A stretch of 64,000 nt of DNA from Acinetobacter brisouii (lineage in GTDB: Bacteria; Pseudomonadota; Gammaproteobacteria; Pseudomonadales; Moraxellaceae), in the NCBI RefSeq assembly GCF_008993995.1, contig NZ_BKNN01000008.1, forward strand, positions 1-64,000, read 5' to 3'. Position numbers and translations under genes: made by a program. The notes beneath the pieces were generated by a model. That model was given only the letters and a program-made list of their open reading frames with translations. It was not told the origin of the DNA and ran no database searches. Below are positions 27,736 to 38,914 of the stretch, piece after piece; positions within the stretch are counted from its first letter, which is position 1; every line of letters starts with the position of its first letter.

Positions 27736-29361
27736 GTGTTTAAGCACAGTATATTTTTGCGAATTTACGCAGGTGTCATCATCCTTGTGGCGTTGGTGGC
27801 GGTGTTTTGTTATTTGTTGGTACAGATTATTAACTACCAGCGCGCGCAAGAATATCGTGAATCCTTAACCGATGGGATTTCCTATGTGATTAGTCAGGGC
27901 GTTGAGCGTCAACAGACTGCTCAGCAAAAGAAAGACTGGATTTCCGATGCAGCAGATTTGCTGGAATTACCGATTTCTTTGGTTGACCGTTCTAAAGTTG
28001 AGTTATCACGCTCTGAAAGTAAACGGATTGAAAATCAGCAAGCTGTAGTGCGCTATGATGCACAAAGCATGGTTGCGACCTTATTTTTGGGTTTGCCACA
28101 CGATCAACAACATTATCTATATATTAAAGTGAATAAAATTGGTGAGCGACAAATGCGCGCCTTGCCAATATTTATTTTAGATTATCTGATTTATTATCCT
28201 GGACAAGAAAAAGAATATCTGGAAAAAATTCGTCAGCATTTTTCTTATCCGATTGAAATTGATTCTATTTTAAACTTAGGACTAGATTCGGAGCAGATTG
28301 GGCGCTTACGTCAGGATCAGAGCATTTTGTTATATCGTGATAGTGCCACGATTCGTGGAACGACGATCTCGATTGTCTCGCCAATGCCGAATAACCCTGC
28401 TGAAGTGTTGGTGATTGGCCCTGTACCCATGTTTAACTGGATGCCATTTCAACTTGCAGCAGGCATTACGCTGTTGAGTTTATTCCTGTTGAGCTTGGGC
28501 GTGTATGGATTAATTTTACCGTTACAGCGTAAAACCAAACAAACCATTAAAGCTTTGGATCAAATGAAAACAGGGAATCTGTCTACGCGACTCAATGTTG
28601 AAGGGACGGATGAAATGTCGAGTCTGGCAGCAAGCTATAACGATATGGCGAGCCATATCCAACGTTTGATTGAAGCTCAGCGTGAATTGATGCGTGCAGT
28701 TTCACATGAGCTGCGTACTCCTGTAGCACGAATTCGTTTTGGTATGGAAATGCTTGCCGAAGATGATGACTATGATTCACGGCTCAGTCAGGTCGATATG
28801 ATCGATAAAGATATTGAAGCACTCAATACCTTGATTGATGAAATCATGACTTATGCCAAACTGGAGCAGGGCACACCATCTCTGGATATTCAAAGTATTC
28901 CGATTGCAGATGTTTTGGCACAGGTGGCAAAAGAAACCGAAGCCTTAAAAACTCAAAAAATTATTGAATTGAATGCCCCTGAAATTAATGTAGTCGCTGA
29001 TGCCGAGCGTCGTTATTTGCATCGTGTGGTACAAAACTTGGTGGGTAATGCAGTACGTTATTGTAATGAACGTGTGCGAATTAGTGGTGGCATCCGTCCT
29101 GATGGTCAAGCCTATGTTTGTGTTGAAGATGATGGTCAGGGGATTCCTGAACAAGACCGTGAACGTGTCTTTGAAGCCTTTGCTCGTTTAGATGACAGCC
29201 GAACTCGTGCTTCAGGGGGGTATGGTTTGGGTCTTTCGATTGTCAGTCGTATCGCGTTTTGGTTTCGCGGGAAAGTTGAAGTTGACCGTAGCCCTGAGCT
29301 TGGCGGTGCGCGTTTTATCATGACATGGCCAGCCAAACAAAAATTACAGTCTAAAAATTAA
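27736..29361 (+). CDS. bfmS: sensor histidine kinase BfmS
   Basis: A 541-residue kinase starting at GTG behind AAAGGGTAAT. A first membrane helix (about 8-30), a periplasmic sensor part of about 190 residues and a second helix (about 236-260) are followed by HAMP and a DHp helix. The phospho-acceptor His is in VSHELRTPVARIRFG (near 324). N, G1 and G2 boxes are in QNLVGNAVRYC, EDDGQGIPEQD and GGYGLGLSIVSR. It controls BfmR, mostly as a phosphatase in A. baumannii according to the literature I recall. Confidence 0.93.
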   Translation: MFKHSIFLRIYAGVIILVALVAVFCYLLVQIINYQRAQEYRESLTDGISYVISQGVERQQTAQQKKDWISDAADLLELPISLVDRSKVELSRSESKRIENQQAVVRYDAQSMVATLFLGLPHDQQHYLYIKVNKIGERQMRALPIFILDYLIYYPGQEKEYLEKIRQHFSYPIEIDSILNLGLDSEQIGRLRQDQSILLYRDSATIRGTTISIVSPMPNNPAEVLVIGPVPMFNWMPFQLAAGITLLSLFLLSLGVYGLILPLQRKTKQTIKALDQMKTGNLSTRLNVEGTDEMSSLAASYNDMASHIQRLIEAQRELMRAVSHELRTPVARIRFGMEMLAEDDDYDSRLSQVDMIDKDIEALNTLIDEIMTYAKLEQGTPSLDIQSIPIADVLAQVAKETEALKTQKIIELNAPEINVVADAERRYLHRVVQNLVGNAVRYCNERVRISGGIRPDGQAYVCVEDDGQGIPEQDRERVFEAFARLDDSRTRASGGYGLGLSIVSRIAFWFRGKVEVDRSPELGGARFIMTWPAKQKLQSKN

Positions 29362-29468
29362 AGGACAGAAGCAGAAAGAGGGGCATTTTGGTTTTGCCCT
29401 TCTGCAATCAGTTGATCTGCCATGGCTTTGGTTTTCTTATAGCGACACACACTGTCGTCCAAGCACAC
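29358..29468 (-). CDS. possible 36-residue ORF antisense to the bfmS-rep gap
   Basis: The frame from GTG at 29468 to TAA at 29358 reads VCLDDSVCRYKKTKAMADQ and so on, with a cysteine pair and a charged middle that look protein-like. No ribosome binding site is seen, and an in-frame TAG stands two codons upstream of the GTG. It may be the tail of a lost gene. The family was not recognised. Confidence 0.22.
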   Translation of the reverse strand: MCLDDSVCRYKKTKAMADQLIAEGQNQNAPLSASVL

Positions 29469-29496
29469 AAAATTCTAGCGTTCAGTGCAAGTTCTA

Positions 29497-29526
29497 TTGG
29501 GAATCTAAAACCGAGATGACTATAAT
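29497..29526 (+). promoter_or_regulatory. candidate rep promoter
   Basis: TTGGGA (29497-29502), an 18-bp spacer and a consensus TATAAT (29521-29526). AGGAGGT precedes the rep ATG by a good distance. Confidence 0.5.
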
Positions 29527-29553
29527 CATGCTCCAAGCATAGGAGGTCAACAG

Positions 29554-31602
29554 ATGTCATCAGCAAGTCAACTCAATGACAAGCAACTTGAAGCCATGAA
29601 ATACACTCAAGGACCCTTGTTAGTACTTGCAGGTGCAGGCTCAGGCAAAACATCGGTGATTACCCGAAAAATTGCCTACTTGGTACAGCAATGTCGCATT
29701 CCCGCGCATCGTATTACCGCCATGACCTTTACCAATAAAGCCGCTCGTGAAATGAAAGAGCGTGTCGGTAAATTGCTGAGCCGTGAAGAAGCCAAGGGCT
29801 TGTCAGTCTCGACTTTCCATACTTTCGGTTTGAATCTGCTGCGACTCGAACTTAAACATTTACCGCTTAAAGCCAATTTCTCAATCTTGGATGCCGATGA
29901 TTGTAAACGCATTCTGATCGACTTGATGCATCAGGACAATTTGTCAGGAGCAGAAAGTAAAGAATTGGTGGCGAAAGCCATGAAGAAAATTTCCGACTGG
30001 AAAAATGACCTGATTTTGCCTGAACAAGCGCCAAGCACTTGTGAAACCGAAGACGATGTGCGCTTTGCCTATTTATATCAACTGTATGAGCGCAACTTGC
30101 GTGCCTACAATGCAGTGGATTTCGATGACCTGATTGTGTTGCCAACTCGTTTATTACAAGAAAATGCCGAAGTACGCGACAAATGGCAAAACCGCGTGCG
30201 TTATTTACTGGTCGATGAATATCAGGACACCAACACCGCACAGTATATTTTGGTGAAATTATTGGTTGGGGTGATGGGACAGTTCACTGCTGTAGGTGAT
30301 GATGACCAGTCCATCTATGCATGGCGTGGGGCAAAGCCTGAGAATATGGCACTGCTCAAAGAGGATTTCCCGAATTTAAAAGTGATTAAACTGGAACAAA
30401 ATTACCGTTCCACCAGTCGTATCTTAAAAGCGGCGAATGCCGTGATTGAAAATAATCCGCATATTTTTGACAAAAAATTGTGGAGTGACAAAGGGCATGG
30501 CGAAGTCATTCGGATTATTACCTGTCGTAATGACGATGATGAAGCTGAGCGCGTGGTCAAGGACATCATGACCCATAAGCTCATGAACGGTAAAAACTGG
30601 AAAGATTACGCGGTACTGTATCGTGGTAACTTTCAGGCGCGTGTATTGGAAACCCAGCTTCGCCAAATGCAGATTCCATATAAACTCTCAGGCGGGACTT
30701 CATTCTTTGCGCGCAGTGAAATCAAAGACATCATGAGCTATTTGCGCCTGATTATTAACCCTGAAGATGACAGCGCGTTCTTACGCATCATTAATACCCC
30801 GAAACGTGCGATTGGCCCTGTGACTTTGGAAAAGCTCGGTCTGTTTGCGCAAGAAAATCATTTGTCGCTATTGATGGCGGCGGCAGACCAGCGTTTGGGC
30901 ATGGTGCTAAGTAAAAAAGTCTGTTCGCAATTGCATGAATTTGCCCAGTTTATGGCAGATTACACTCGTGAATTGCTCGATGATGATCAACCTGTACCAA
31001 TTGTCCGTCAGATGATCACCGAAACAGGTTATATCGACTATATTCGCGAGCAATCGGCAACGCCTGCACAGGAAAAAACCAAGCTCGATAACATCGAAAC
31101 TTTATATAGCAGTATTCAAAGTCTGATTAATCGTGCTGAAGATGTTGATGAAAAAAATATTGAAAGTGTGATTCGGAAAATGGTGTTGCTCGATATGCTC
31201 GAGCAACAACAGGAAGAAGAAGACACGGATAAGGTCAATCTGTTAACGCTACATGCTGCCAAAGGTCTAGAGTTCCCATTTGTGTATATGATGGGTCTAG
31301 AAGAAGAATTGTTGCCGCATAAAAACTCGATTGCGGCGGAAACGGTTGAAGAAGAACGCCGCTTAATGTATGTGGGCATTACCCGTGCGCGCCAAAGTTT
31401 AACGCTCACTTTGGCTGAGCAGCGTAAGGCAGGCGGGCAAATGAAGCAGATGACCCCGAGCCGTTTCTTGGATGAATTGCCACAAGATGAACTCGACTGG
31501 CTTGGGCGTAAGAAAAAAACGCAACAGGTGCATGTTGACCCGAAAGAACAGGCCAAGGTTTATTTGGAAAATTTACGTGCCATGCTCAAGCATAAGCACT
31601 AA
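29554..31602 (+). CDS. rep: ATP-dependent DNA helicase Rep
   Basis: A 682-residue UvrD/Rep superfamily 1 helicase with 3'-5' polarity that helps replisomes pass protein blocks. Motifs: Walker A AGAGSGKTSV (about 27-36), TFTNKAAREMKERV, the DExx box in LVDEYQDTN, GDDDQSIYAWRGA, QNYRS, and LLTLHAAKGLEF. The C-terminal tail is basic. dut follows 24 bp later on the same strand and may be co-transcribed. Confidence 0.93.
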   Translation: MSSASQLNDKQLEAMKYTQGPLLVLAGAGSGKTSVITRKIAYLVQQCRIPAHRITAMTFTNKAAREMKERVGKLLSREEAKGLSVSTFHTFGLNLLRLELKHLPLKANFSILDADDCKRILIDLMHQDNLSGAESKELVAKAMKKISDWKNDLILPEQAPSTCETEDDVRFAYLYQLYERNLRAYNAVDFDDLIVLPTRLLQENAEVRDKWQNRVRYLLVDEYQDTNTAQYILVKLLVGVMGQFTAVGDDDQSIYAWRGAKPENMALLKEDFPNLKVIKLEQNYRSTSRILKAANAVIENNPHIFDKKLWSDKGHGEVIRIITCRNDDDEAERVVKDIMTHKLMNGKNWKDYAVLYRGNFQARVLETQLRQMQIPYKLSGGTSFFARSEIKDIMSYLRLIINPEDDSAFLRIINTPKRAIGPVTLEKLGLFAQENHLSLLMAAADQRLGMVLSKKVCSQLHEFAQFMADYTRELLDDDQPVPIVRQMITETGYIDYIREQSATPAQEKTKLDNIETLYSSIQSLINRAEDVDEKNIESVIRKMVLLDMLEQQQEEEDTDKVNLLTLHAAKGLEFPFVYMMGLEEELLPHKNSIAAETVEEERRLMYVGITRARQSLTLTLAEQRKAGGQMKQMTPSRFLDELPQDELDWLGRKKKTQQVHVDPKEQAKVYLENLRAMLKHKH

Positions 31603-31626
31603 TGTTTTAATTGTTTAGGAAAGTGT

Positions 31627-32079
31627 ATGAAAGTTCAGGTTAAAGTTTTAGACAAACGTTTAGGTCAACAGTGGGCAATGCCAAGCTATGCGACAGCGGG
31701 TTCAGCAGGTCTTGATTTACGTGCATGTCTAGATGAAGCCATTCAAATTGAACCAGGTCAAACCGTATTGGTAAAAACAGGTTTGGCGATTTATATTGAA
31801 GATACAAACTTTGCAGGTCTGATTTTGCCACGTTCAGGTTTAGGTCATAAGCACGGCATCGTTTTGGGTAATTTGGTGGGTTTAATTGACTCGGATTATC
31901 AAGGTGAGTTGATGATTTCAGTCTGGAACCGTGGTCAACAAACATTTACGCTTGAACCGGGCGAGCGTTTGGCACAGTACGTATTAGTGCCTGTGATTCA
32001 GGCAGAATTTGAACAGGTCGATGAGTTTGCTGCAACCGAACGTGGTGCAGGTGGCTTTGGTCATACGGGTCAACACTAA
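31627..32079 (+). CDS. dut: dUTP diphosphatase
   Basis: A 150-residue trimeric dUTPase that converts dUTP to dUMP and PPi, keeping uracil out of DNA. All five family motifs are present, among them [38 protein letters not shown] and the C-terminal P-loop-like [11 protein letters not shown] good GGAAAG site precedes the ATG. Confidence 0.95.
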   Translation: MKVQVKVLDKRLGQQWAMPSYATAGSAGLDLRACLDEAIQIEPGQTVLVKTGLAIYIEDTNFAGLILPRSGLGHKHGIVLGNLVGLIDSDYQGELMISVWNRGQQTFTLEPGERLAQYVLVPVIQAEFEQVDEFAATERGAGGFGHTGQH

Positions 32080-32103
32080 AATCGACTGATTTATGGTGAC
32101 TAA

Positions 32104-32133
32104 AAAAAACTCCACACTGTTGGAGTTTTTTGA
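32104..32133 (+). terminator. intrinsic terminator after dut
   Basis: AAAAAACTCCA (32104-32114), loop CACTGT, TGGAGTTTTTT (32121-32131), then more T. Confidence 0.8.
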
Positions 32134-32245
32134 TTTTTTAGTCTAAAACTGGGCTATTTCTTACAAAATAGCCTGAGTGTCGTATTTACAAAACATGAGG
32201 TTGTCCTACACAATTTATTCATGATTGATCTGAAAAAAGTATTTT

Positions 32246-34592
<2,347 letters not shown>

Positions 34593-34605
34593 GCTTAGAT
34601 TTAAG

Positions 34606-34628
34606 AAACCGCAGTAATGCGGTTTTTT
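34606..34628 (+). terminator. intrinsic terminator after argB
   Basis: AAACCGCA (34606-34613), loop GTAA, TGCGGTTT (34618-34625) and a T-run. Confidence 0.8.
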
Positions 34629-34778
34629 TTGACTCAAAAAATTATTATTCGATAAATGTGGTTATTAGATTTATTTTAGCATTATTTTTCATAAAGACTG
34701 CGAAAAAACGCATTTGCAGATCTGCACGGCATCCGTTACATTCTTTAGAGATGTATTTGATTGTAAGAAGATTTCAGC

Positions 34779-35627
34779 ATGTGCCAGCTACTCGGAATGA
34801 ATTGTGCAACACCGACCGATATTACTTTCTCGTTCCGAGGGTTTTCACAACGTGCGGGAATTACCTCTGATCACTGCGATGGTTTCGGCATTGCTTTTTT
34901 TGAAGACAAAGCCTGCCGTTTATTTGTGGATAATCAGTCTGCGGTTGAATCCCCAATTGCTGACTTAATCCGCAATTATCCAATTAAATCCCGCAATGTG
35001 ATTGCCCATATTCGCAAAGCCACACAAGGCAAAATTACTCTTGAAAACTCACATCCATTTTTACGGGAATTGTGGGGGCGTCACTGGATTTTTGCACATA
35101 ATGGTGATCTGCATGGATTTCAGCCTGAACTGAGTGGGCGTTTTACGCCTGTGGGAAATACTGACAGCGAATATGCCTTTTGCTTTCTCCTCGATCAGTT
35201 GGTGGAACGTTTTGGTTATCAAGAGCCATCGATTCAAGATATTTTTCAGGTTTTACAAGAAATTGCGCCACAAATTGCAGAGCATGGTACATTCAACTTC
35301 TGTTTATCCAATGGGCAAGCCTTGTGGAGTTATGCGACAACCAAGCTGCATTGGATTGTACGTGAATATCCGTTTCAGCATGCACATCTGATTGATCTAG
35401 ATGTTGAAGTGGATTTTAGTGAAGTCACCACGCCTGATGACCGTGTGGCAGTCATTACCACAGAGCCTTTGACTCAAAATGAACAGTGGACAGCTTTTCA
35501 GGCAGGGGAAATGATTTTATTTCAGCAGGGGCGCCCAATTTTACATGCCATGACTGAAGTTCAGCGCTTGATTCGTGAGGCTCAAGATCCCTCTTTACGC
35601 CGTGTCACCAAAGCAGATTTATATTAA
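34779..35627 (+). CDS. class II glutamine amidotransferase (YafJ type)
   Basis: A 282-residue Ntn-hydrolase-like protein. The start MCQLLGMNC places the nucleophile Cys at position 2, as the family requires after Met removal. HIRKATQGKI and NTDSEYAF fit the glutaminase domain. It lacks a synthetase partner, so its acceptor is unknown. YafJ-type proteins are linked to glutathione-like or nucleotide substrates only by inference. Confidence 0.85.
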   Translation: MCQLLGMNCATPTDITFSFRGFSQRAGITSDHCDGFGIAFFEDKACRLFVDNQSAVESPIADLIRNYPIKSRNVIAHIRKATQGKITLENSHPFLRELWGRHWIFAHNGDLHGFQPELSGRFTPVGNTDSEYAFCFLLDQLVERFGYQEPSIQDIFQVLQEIAPQIAEHGTFNFCLSNGQALWSYATTKLHWIVREYPFQHAHLIDLDVEVDFSEVTTPDDRVAVITTEPLTQNEQWTAFQAGEMILFQQGRPILHAMTEVQRLIREAQDPSLRRVTKADLY

Positions 35628-35853
35628 AAACATAGACAATATTTTTATATTTGGTAAAGAATCAATATATAAGTAATTGAATTGATTAAAAAATACTTGA
35701 CTCTTTTGGTTGGTTATAAAGTGTTTTCTTATTTTTATCAAATAATTAGTGAAAATTACTTTAATTCTGAGGGTTTTACTTGGTTTTTTATTGATCATTT
35801 TTTGTTTATTATGCCGCAAAAATGAAACATAGATGCATTAGGCAGCCCCCACT

Positions 35854-36309
35854 ATGAAAATGAATTGGCGCTCTGAATACAATACGGGTATTGACGTGAT
35901 TGACGATCAACATAAACGTATTCTCGATTATATCAATCAAATCGAAGATGTGCGTTTTACTCGTGATCGTAATCAAATCAAAGAAGTATTAGACAATATT
36001 ATTGATTACACTCAGTCACACTTTACCTTTGAAGAAAGCCTTCAAGATGAAGCGGGTTATAAGTACCGTGTGCCTCATAAGCGTGTACATGACTTGTTTA
36101 TTAAAAAAATCGAAGACTATCGTGATCGTTTTGTGATGGGACAAGCCATTGAAGATGAGTTACATCAAATTCTAACAAAATGGTTGATTAATCACATTCA
36201 ACACGATGATGCGGACTATGTTGGTGCAGTCAAAGAAAACATGAAAGGCATTATTCGTGAACACGAAAAGAAAAAAGGCAAGAATTGGTTTGCTCGATTC
36301 TTCTCATAA
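35854..36309 (+). CDS. bacteriohemerythrin
   Basis: A 151-residue four-helix diiron O2-binding protein. The ligands can be read as His in DDQHKRILDYI, His and Glu in HFTFEES, His pair in PHKRVH, and His and Asp in NHIQHDDADY. It probably binds O2 in the cytoplasm, for storage, sensing or delivery to oxygenases. The gene stands alone. The 226 bp before it are very AT-rich, with no other gene seen. Confidence 0.9.
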   Translation: MKMNWRSEYNTGIDVIDDQHKRILDYINQIEDVRFTRDRNQIKEVLDNIIDYTQSHFTFEESLQDEAGYKYRVPHKRVHDLFIKKIEDYRDRFVMGQAIEDELHQILTKWLINHIQHDDADYVGAVKENMKGIIREHEKKKGKNWFARFFS

Positions 36310-36368
36310 AAATTGAAAATAATAAAAAAGAATAATCATAAAAAACTACAGCTTGAAACTTACGCCAC

Positions 36369-36400
36369 AAATCATTGCTTCGGCAATGATTTCTTTTTTC
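36369..36400 (+). terminator. intrinsic terminator with UUCG tetraloop
   Basis: AAATCATTGC (36369-36378), TTCG, GCAATGATTT (36383-36392) and CTTTTTTC. It lies 60 bp past the hemerythrin stop. Confidence 0.85.
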
Positions 36401-36475
36401 TACAAACTTTGATTTTCAGCCATGACAAAGGCAAAATAGCTCATTATTTTTAAACTTCGGATGCAGGACAGACCT

Positions 36476-37543
36476 ATGTCACGATGGTTATCGCCACTGA
36501 TGGCGTTTTGTTTATCATTTTTGTTGATCACCACGCTTGCGCCAGTGGTGGGGATTCAAAAGGATCGCCAGCTCGATTTTTGGGCATTATGGCTCGTATT
36601 AATGGTGGTTTTGGCATTGCCATTTGCCTATTTGGAAGTGGCTTTGGTGAAGCGTGCCAAAACGACAGCTTTACAGGCTTTAATGAGTTTAACGCGTGAA
36701 GCTGATGTATCCGCACGTTGGCGTATTGCGGGTTGGCTGGCTGTGGTGTTTATGCCATTTTTGGCAGGTGCATTAGTTGCAAATGCAGGTTATACGGCTG
36801 CACATTATCTTGCCTTGCCGATGCCTGATAATATTTTAGTGGCTGCTGTGGCTGTTATTGCGGTTGCTGCTTCATTTTTACCGCGTTTGATTTTAGCTGT
36901 GGTTGCAGTTGTGATGGTATTGATCTCATTGGTCTGCAGTCATATCTTTCCGATCAGTTTATCCGCATGGCACATGACCGCATTTCAGTTCTCAGAATGG
37001 GGATATGCCGTTGTTTTAGCACTTGTTTCAACAGGTTTAGGGTTGGGTATTTATGCCCAAACGAGTTTATTGCAAATTAAAAATACAGAACAAGCGACCC
37101 CAAGCGCTGTGCCCGTATGGATAGCACAAGTGCTGGCGGTGGTTTTATTTGGATTTTTTGCGGTACAAGCACAGATCCCTGCGATAACCGTATTGCTAGG
37201 TAGTGTGGCTGCTGCTGCAAGTTTGTTGCAACTGGCACGTGAACAATTACAACAGCGCCAAATTGGCGTAGTGATGCAGTGGGTTATTTTACTATTACCA
37301 CTCTTCACATGGGCATGTATGGCAATCGTACTGGTGCTCAACACAGTTTTGATGCTTTGGGGATTGTTGATCTGTTTGTTGTATGCCATTTTTGTCGGTT
37401 GGTTGATGAAAATCAGTCATTTACGTAAATCTTTAAACTTTGCTCAAGAAACAACATATAACCTGTGGCGGATTGCAGTACGCATTCTTTCGCCTCTTGC
37501 GATTGTTATTGCGATGGTGGCTGTTGTATTAGGAGCAATTTAA
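36476..37543 (+). CDS. polytopic membrane protein, possibly a divergent NSS-like transporter
   Basis: About 355 residues with roughly eleven hydrophobic helices. Start MSRWLSPL is preferred because AGGA lies at the proper distance; an ATG five codons upstream is possible. The stretch LPFAYLEVALVKRAKTTALQ near residue 48 recalls the first helices of sodium:neurotransmitter symporters, but the family's conserved sodium-site residues are not obvious. The stop shares a base with the rnfH start. Function is unassigned. Confidence 0.65.
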   Translation: MSRWLSPLMAFCLSFLLITTLAPVVGIQKDRQLDFWALWLVLMVVLALPFAYLEVALVKRAKTTALQALMSLTREADVSARWRIAGWLAVVFMPFLAGALVANAGYTAAHYLALPMPDNILVAAVAVIAVAASFLPRLILAVVAVVMVLISLVCSHIFPISLSAWHMTAFQFSEWGYAVVLALVSTGLGLGIYAQTSLLQIKNTEQATPSAVPVWIAQVLAVVLFGFFAVQAQIPAITVLLGSVAAAASLLQLAREQLQQRQIGVVMQWVILLLPLFTWACMAIVLVLNTVLMLWGLLICLLYAIFVGWLMKISHLRKSLNFAQETTYNLWRIAVRILSPLAIVIAMVAVVLGAI

Positions 37544-37854
37544 TGCAGCAGGTTTGGGTGGCTTATGCAACTGCACAGCAGCAATATTATTTGGCTGTTG
37601 AATTTGAAGAAGGCATGACAGCACAAGATGCGATTGCAAAAAGTGGTTTGGCAGAGCGAGAACTATTTGAAACACCACTACAACTGGGAATTTTTGGGAC
37701 TAAAATTAGTCAGGATCATTTATTACAGGTGGGTGATCGGGTTGAGATTTATCGGGCATTAACCATTAATCCCAAAGAGATTCGGCGAAATCGAGCTGCA
37801 AATCACCCAGTTGGGCGTTATGGCAAAGGAAATCGGTTTAAACGATCTTCATAA
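37543..37854 (+). CDS. rnfH: RnfH-family ubiquitin-like-fold protein
   Basis: A 103-residue UPF0125/RnfH protein. Typical marks are MQQVWVAYA at the start, the middle TPLQLGIFGTKIS, VGDRVEIYRAL and the basic tail with RRNRAAN. The gene overlaps the preceding stop by one base. In many gammaproteobacteria rnfH stands near bamE and fur, as here, which supports the call. Its role is not settled, and no rnf operon is in the window. Confidence 0.88.
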   Translation: MQQVWVAYATAQQQYYLAVEFEEGMTAQDAIAKSGLAERELFETPLQLGIFGTKISQDHLLQVGDRVEIYRALTINPKEIRRNRAANHPVGRYGKGNRFKRSS

Positions 37855-37856
37855 TT

Positions 37857-37893
37857 AAAGAAAACCTCAATCATTTGATTGAGGTTTTCTTTT
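37857..37893. terminator. bidirectional terminator between rnfH and bamE
   Basis: A 17-bp perfect stem (37857-37873 with 37876-37892), core AACCTCAATCA/TGATTGAGGTT, with A-run and T-run flanks, so it works on both strands. Confidence 0.88.
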
Positions 37894-37911
37894 AAGCATG
37901 CCATAGATCGA

Positions 37912-38301
37912 TTATAATGGCTGCGCTGAAAGGATTGCATCTTTAGAAGGGGGTAATCCTGGCTGAGCATCTGGCAAGCTGTCTAAACCTTCAATTTTGT
38001 TGACTACACCAGCCTTGTCAAAATAGATACTTAAATGCTGTCCATGTGCGGCAGGAATCTTGGCTTTTTTCGCATAAGTTCCTGGGATATAATTGTAAAC
38101 ATAATCCCAACGTTCTGGATTCAGTGGATCAGTAATGGTCGGACTGCCAAGCAAGAAACGAACCTGTTGGTAACTCATTCCAACGTGTACTTGTGAAGCT
38201 TGGGCTTTAGTTAAAGGTGTCCCTTGAGGAATATCTATTTTATAGACACAGCCGGCAAGCAATGAACTGACGAGTAAGGTCGTCAACATAATTTTTTGCA
38301 T
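37912..38301 (-). CDS. bamE: outer-membrane assembly lipoprotein BamE
   Basis: A 129-residue lipoprotein (SmpA/OmlA). The signal peptide ends in the lipobox LLAGC (Cys at about 18). The BamE core includes VHVGMSYQQVRFLLGSP and WDYVYNYIPG. It supports the BAM machine that inserts beta-barrel proteins. Start MQKIMLTT is chosen over an ATG six codons upstream. Divergent from fur, a conserved pairing. Confidence 0.93.
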   Translation of the reverse strand: MQKIMLTTLLVSSLLAGCVYKIDIPQGTPLTKAQASQVHVGMSYQQVRFLLGSPTITDPLNPERWDYVYNYIPGTYAKKAKIPAAHGQHLSIYFDKAGVVNKIEGLDSLPDAQPGLPPSKDAILSAQPL

Positions 38302-38412
38302 TTTTGCTACACTATCCAAATCAATTGTGATGCATTTAATCTAGGGATAGATCATACTGCATCTAAACTCTGTTGCATATTCCAACTTAAAAAATTGTTG
38401 AGAGACTTTTTC

Positions 38413-38850
38413 ATGCCCATTTCGAATCAAGATTTACGTAAAGCAGGACTTAAAGTAACCCTTCCAAGAATTAAGATATTGGAATTACTTGAAAACTCAA
38501 AACAACATCATTTGAGCGCTGAAGACATTTATAAAACATTACTTGATCAAGGTGAAGATGTTGGCCTAGCAACCGTATATCGCGTGTTAACACAATTTGA
38601 AGCGGCAGGTATTATTCAGCGTCATCATTTTGAAAATAATCACTCAGTTTTTGAAATTATGCAAGAAGATCATCATGATCATCTTGTGTGCCAAAACTGC
38701 AACAAAGTGCTTGAATTTACAAATGAAGTGATTGAACACGAGCAACATGAAGTTGCAAAAAAATATGGGTTTACCTTAACAGGTCACTCGTTAAATTTAT
38801 ATGGTTATTGCGATGCGACAGAATGCCAAGAGGCTTCACGTAAGAAGTAA
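38413..38850 (+). CDS. fur: ferric uptake regulator Fur
   Basis: A 145-residue Fur repressor that blocks iron-uptake genes when bound to Fe2+. It has an N-terminal winged helix (about 1-82, LATVYRVLTQFEAAG), the His-rich metal site HHDHLVCQNC (about 87-96) and a C-terminal dimerisation domain. An earlier in-frame ATG at 38296 lies within the bamE start region and is not used. I saw no clear Fur box in its own promoter. Confidence 0.95.
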   Translation: MPISNQDLRKAGLKVTLPRIKILELLENSKQHHLSAEDIYKTLLDQGEDVGLATVYRVLTQFEAAGIIQRHHFENNHSVFEIMQEDHHDHLVCQNCNKVLEFTNEVIEHEQHEVAKKYGFTLTGHSLNLYGYCDATECQEASRKK

Positions 38851-38872
38851 TTCCTACATAAATATAACAAAT

Positions 38873-38907
38873 AAAAAAGGCATTTCTTCAAGAAATGCCT
38901 TTTTTAT
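38873..38907. terminator. bidirectional terminator between fur and pilU
   Basis: AAAAAAGGCATTTC (38873-38886), loop TTCAA, GAAATGCCTTTTTT (38892-38905). The A- and T-runs on the two sides serve both convergent genes. Confidence 0.85.
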
Positions 38908-38914
38908 TGATGGC

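Noticed and set aside
38302-38412. Fur box in the bamE-fur gap
   Set aside because: Only a loose likeness to GATAATGATAATCATTATC is present; not enough matches to call.
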